Shown one piece after another: positions 13,499-14,578 of a stretch of 14,578 bases of DNA. Both the position numbers and the translations under genes were made by a program. The stretch lies in assembly GCA_017992485.1 (NCBI GenBank), contig JAGOOL010000013.1, positions 1-14,578 of the forward strand, written 5' to 3'. Numbering within the stretch: position 1 is the first letter of the stretch; the number at the start of each line of letters is the position of its first letter. Origin of the DNA: Minisyncoccota bacterium (GTDB taxonomy: Bacteria > Patescibacteriota > Minisyncoccia > Phycocordibacterales > UBA9973). The notes under the pieces were generated by a model that was not told the origin of the DNA, did no database searches, and saw only the letters and a list, made by a program, of their open reading frames with translations.

Positions 13499-13954
13499 AT
13501 GGCAACAGCAAAAAAAAGCAGTTCGAAAGCAAGCAGCAAGGCAACTAAGAAGGGCGGAAATAAAGCAGCTAAAGTTGCACTCGTCAGTGCGGCGGTTATC
13601 GCAGCCGGCGCGGCAGCGTATTATTTCTCAGACAAGAAACGTCGAGAGGAAGCAAAAGACTGGATGGTAAAAATGAAGAAGGACGCCGTTAAAAAATTCG
13701 GCAACATGAGCGAGATGAGTAAAGAAATGTACCACGAAGCAATCGATAAGCTCGGTGATAAGTACAAGAGCGTCAAAAACGCAACTCCTGCTGAAATTGC
13801 TATGATGGTCGCTGATATGAAAAAGCAGTGGTCAAACGTCACTAAAAAAATGAAGTCTTCTGCAAAGAAGGTTGTGAAAAAAGCCGCAAAGAAGGCAGGT
13901 TCATCTGCAAAGAAAACGGTTAAAAAAGCAGCCAAAAAAGCTGTCGCTAAATAA
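13499..13954 (+). CDS. Membrane-anchored protein with a histone-H1-like lysine/alanine tail
   Basis: A 151-aa, extremely basic protein. Residues 1-24 are Lys/Ser/Ala-rich (AKKSSSKASSKATKKGG). One membrane segment follows (about 25-43, KVALVSAAVIAAGAAAYYFS) and then DKKRREEAKDWMVKMKKDAV, a layout like YtxH/gas-vesicle-stress type proteins. The middle (60-115) is amphipathic helix. The tail (117-151) repeats AKKVVKKAAKKAGSSAKKTV, like the C-terminal domain of histone H1 or bacterial H1-like proteins. Such tails bind DNA non-specifically, so a membrane-tethered nucleoid-binding role is possible but inferred. Binding to anionic lipid or RNA is an alternative. The downstream 50-codon membrane gene begins one base after its stop. 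Confidence 0.8.
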   Translation: MATAKKSSSKASSKATKKGGNKAAKVALVSAAVIAAGAAAYYFSDKKRREEAKDWMVKMKKDAVKKFGNMSEMSKEMYHEAIDKLGDKYKSVKNATPAEIAMMVADMKKQWSNVTKKMKSSAKKVVKKAAKKAGSSAKKTVKKAAKKAVAK

Positions 13955-13955
13955 C

Positions 13956-14108
13956 ATGTTATATACAATTGGAGTAGTCCTCATTGTGCTATGGCTACTT
14001 GGTGTTGTTGGTGTCTTTGTGCTCGGCAAGTTCATTCACTTGCTCTTGCTTGCGGCACTGATCATGTTCTTGATCCGTATCATCAAAGGCAGAAATCCGG
14101 TAGCTTAA
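13956..14108 (+). CDS. lmo0937-type (DUF5670) small membrane protein
   Basis: A 50-aa protein beginning MLYTIGVVLIVLWLLGVVGV, followed by a second hydrophobic segment (LLLLAALIMFLIRIIKG) and the end RNPVA. Two membrane helices joined by FVLGKFIH, with a short basic tail, match the lmo0937/DUF5670 family (typically 'MLytIavvLlvLWLLGlv...GgfiHiLlviAvi..lirli.GRrp'). These proteins are widespread in bacteria and their function is not known. ATG comes one base after the previous gene's stop and no Shine-Dalgarno sequence is seen, so it is translationally coupled. A strong terminator follows 37 bases later. Confidence 0.8.
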   Translation: MLYTIGVVLIVLWLLGVVGVFVLGKFIHLLLLAALIMFLIRIIKGRNPVA

Positions 14109-14145
14109 TAGTAGAAAAGTATTTTGGAAATAGTTTTTGAAAATT

Positions 14146-14167
14146 GCGGCCAGTGGCCGCTTTTTCT
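14146..14167 (+). terminator. Terminator after the lmo0937-type gene
   Basis: GCGGCC and GGCCGC (14146-14160) pair around AGT, followed by TTTTTCT. A textbook rho-independent terminator. Confidence 0.92.
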
Positions 14168-14171
14168 ACCA

Positions 14172-14200
14172 TTGAGTAAAAGGTGAAAATGAAGTATTAT
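14172..14200 (+). promoter_or_regulatory. Promoter of the tRNA-Thr genes
   Basis: TTGAGT (14172-14177), a 17-base spacer, and TATTAT (14195-14200). The predicted start is about 27 bases before tRNA-Thr(GGT). Confidence 0.45.
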
Positions 14201-14233
14201 TTTGTCGCTGATAGTTAGTAGAAAAAACACTTC

Positions 14234-14306
14234 GCCGTTGTAGCTCATTTGGTAGAGCACTCCATTGGTAATGGGGAGGTAGTCGGTTCAATCCCGATCA
14301 ACGGCT
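14234..14306 (+). tRNA. tRNA-Thr (GGT)
   Basis: A 73-base cloverleaf with acceptor GCCGTTG/CAACGGC, D-arm GCTC/GAGC and anticodon arm CTCCA-TTGGTAA-TGGGG (one T-G pair). The T-arm is GTCGG/CCGAT. The anticodon GGT reads ACC/ACU. The discriminator is U73. CCA is not encoded. Confidence 0.95.
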
Positions 14307-14333
14307 CAAGAGAAATAGTGTGTCTGCTTTAAT

Positions 14334-14409
14334 GCCACCCTAGCTCAGTTGGTAGAGCACAGAATTCGTAATTCTGGGGTCCCGAGTTCGATCCTCGGGG
14401 GTGGCTCCA
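14334..14409 (+). tRNA. tRNA-Thr (CGT), with encoded CCA
   Basis: Acceptor GCCACCC/GGGTGGC, D-arm GCTC/GAGC, anticodon arm CAGAA-TTCGTAA-TTCTG and T-arm CCGAG/CTCGG all pair perfectly. The anticodon CGT reads ACG. U73 at 14406 is followed by CCA (14407-14409), the only tRNA here with an encoded tail. It lies 27 bases after tRNA-Thr(GGT) with no terminator between, so both may share a transcript. Confidence 0.95.
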
Positions 14410-14452
14410 AATAGCACTTTCGGCCCAAAACGTCCTAAAAACCCACAAGCAA

Positions 14453-14480
14453 TTGCCTTTTTTCCAGAAATCCGTATACT
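14453..14480 (+). promoter_or_regulatory. Promoter of rpmF (leaderless)
   Basis: TTGCCT (14453-14458), a 16-base spacer, and TATACT (14475-14480). The -10 ends 7 bases before the ATG at 14488. Confidence 0.6.
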
Positions 14481-14487
14481 GGTTTGT

Positions 14488-14578
14488 ATGGTAGTACGAA
14501 TGCGACATACTCGCTCACACACGGCAAACCGCCGCTCGCACCATGCCCTCAAGGGCATGCCTATTGCCGTTGACGGCA
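14488..14578 (+). CDS. rpmF: Ribosomal protein L32, N-terminal part (runs off the window)
   Basis: Thirty codons are visible before the window ends: MVVRMRHTRSHTANRRSHHA then LKGMPIAVDG. Bacterial L32 begins with a short segment followed by a basic, Arg/Ser/His-rich stretch (typically '..VPK.R.S..R...RRSHHAL'), and NRRSHHAL matches it well. The family's zinc-binding cysteines would lie beyond the window. L32 is a small 50S subunit protein. The start is supported by the -10 box seven bases upstream. Confidence 0.72.
   Translation, partial: MVVRMRHTRSHTANRRSHHALKGMPIAVDG

Noticed and set aside
13621..13968. Reverse 115-codon ORF rich in Phe and Ala
   Set aside because: Complement of AAG/GCA-rich H1-like codons; it only looks like a membrane protein.
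14340..14558. Reverse 72-codon ORF ending EDRTRDPRITNSVLYQLS
   Set aside because: Antisense translation of tRNA-Thr(CGT) and the rpmF start; a common database artefact.
14542..14577. Two small palindromes (CATGCCC/GGGCATG and GCCGT/ACGGC) considered as a terminator or attenuator
   Set aside because: They lie inside the rpmF reading frame with no U-run; they may be coding coincidence.

Overview
The window looks like a piece of a small-genome member of the Candidate Phyla Radiation (Patescibacteria, probably Parcubacteria-like). This rests on the compact layout, the divergent GyrB and ThrRS sequences, a surface protein of NHL repeats joined to carboxypeptidase-regulatory-like domains and membrane segments, and a near absence of Shine-Dalgarno sequences. 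The lineage is inferred; no 16S gene is present.

Layout from left to right. (1) The C-terminal end of what is probably pheT, then a small antisense membrane protein, with a hairpin between them. (2) gyrB (+) and a TGS-less thrS (-) converge on a 17-bp hairpin terminator. (3) A tRNA cluster follows: initiator fMet, a second CAT tRNA (elongator Met or Ile2) and Asp. (4) Two orphan cytoplasmic protein genes (458 and 208 aa) are separated by a promoter and a 14-codon ORF. (5) A rearranged patch holds the N- and C-terminal remnants of an M16-family peptidase gene. The middle of that gene has been replaced by an antisense orphan gene of 114 codons. A 31-codon reverse-strand remnant and a strong terminator lie next to it. 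(6) Two exported-protein genes follow: a GH3/NagZ-like glycosidase and a 1025-aa protein with 12 NHL repeats. (7) radC is coupled to a 77-codon orphan. (8) A membrane protein with a histone-H1-like tail is coupled to a 50-codon lmo0937-type membrane protein. (9) tRNA-Thr(GGT), tRNA-Thr(CGT) and the start of rpmF (L32) close the window.

The strongest window-wide signal is promoter architecture. In front of at least eight genes, an (often extended, TGn) -10 box ends only 6-10 bases upstream of the start codon. The transcripts should therefore be leaderless or carry at most a few 5' bases. This signal also settles the start codons of gyrB, radC and the antisense orphan.

I found no CRISPR array, insertion sequence, prophage or defence system. 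The least explained parts are the orphan pair at 5088-7150, the M16 scar with its replacement gene, and the large NHL surface protein.
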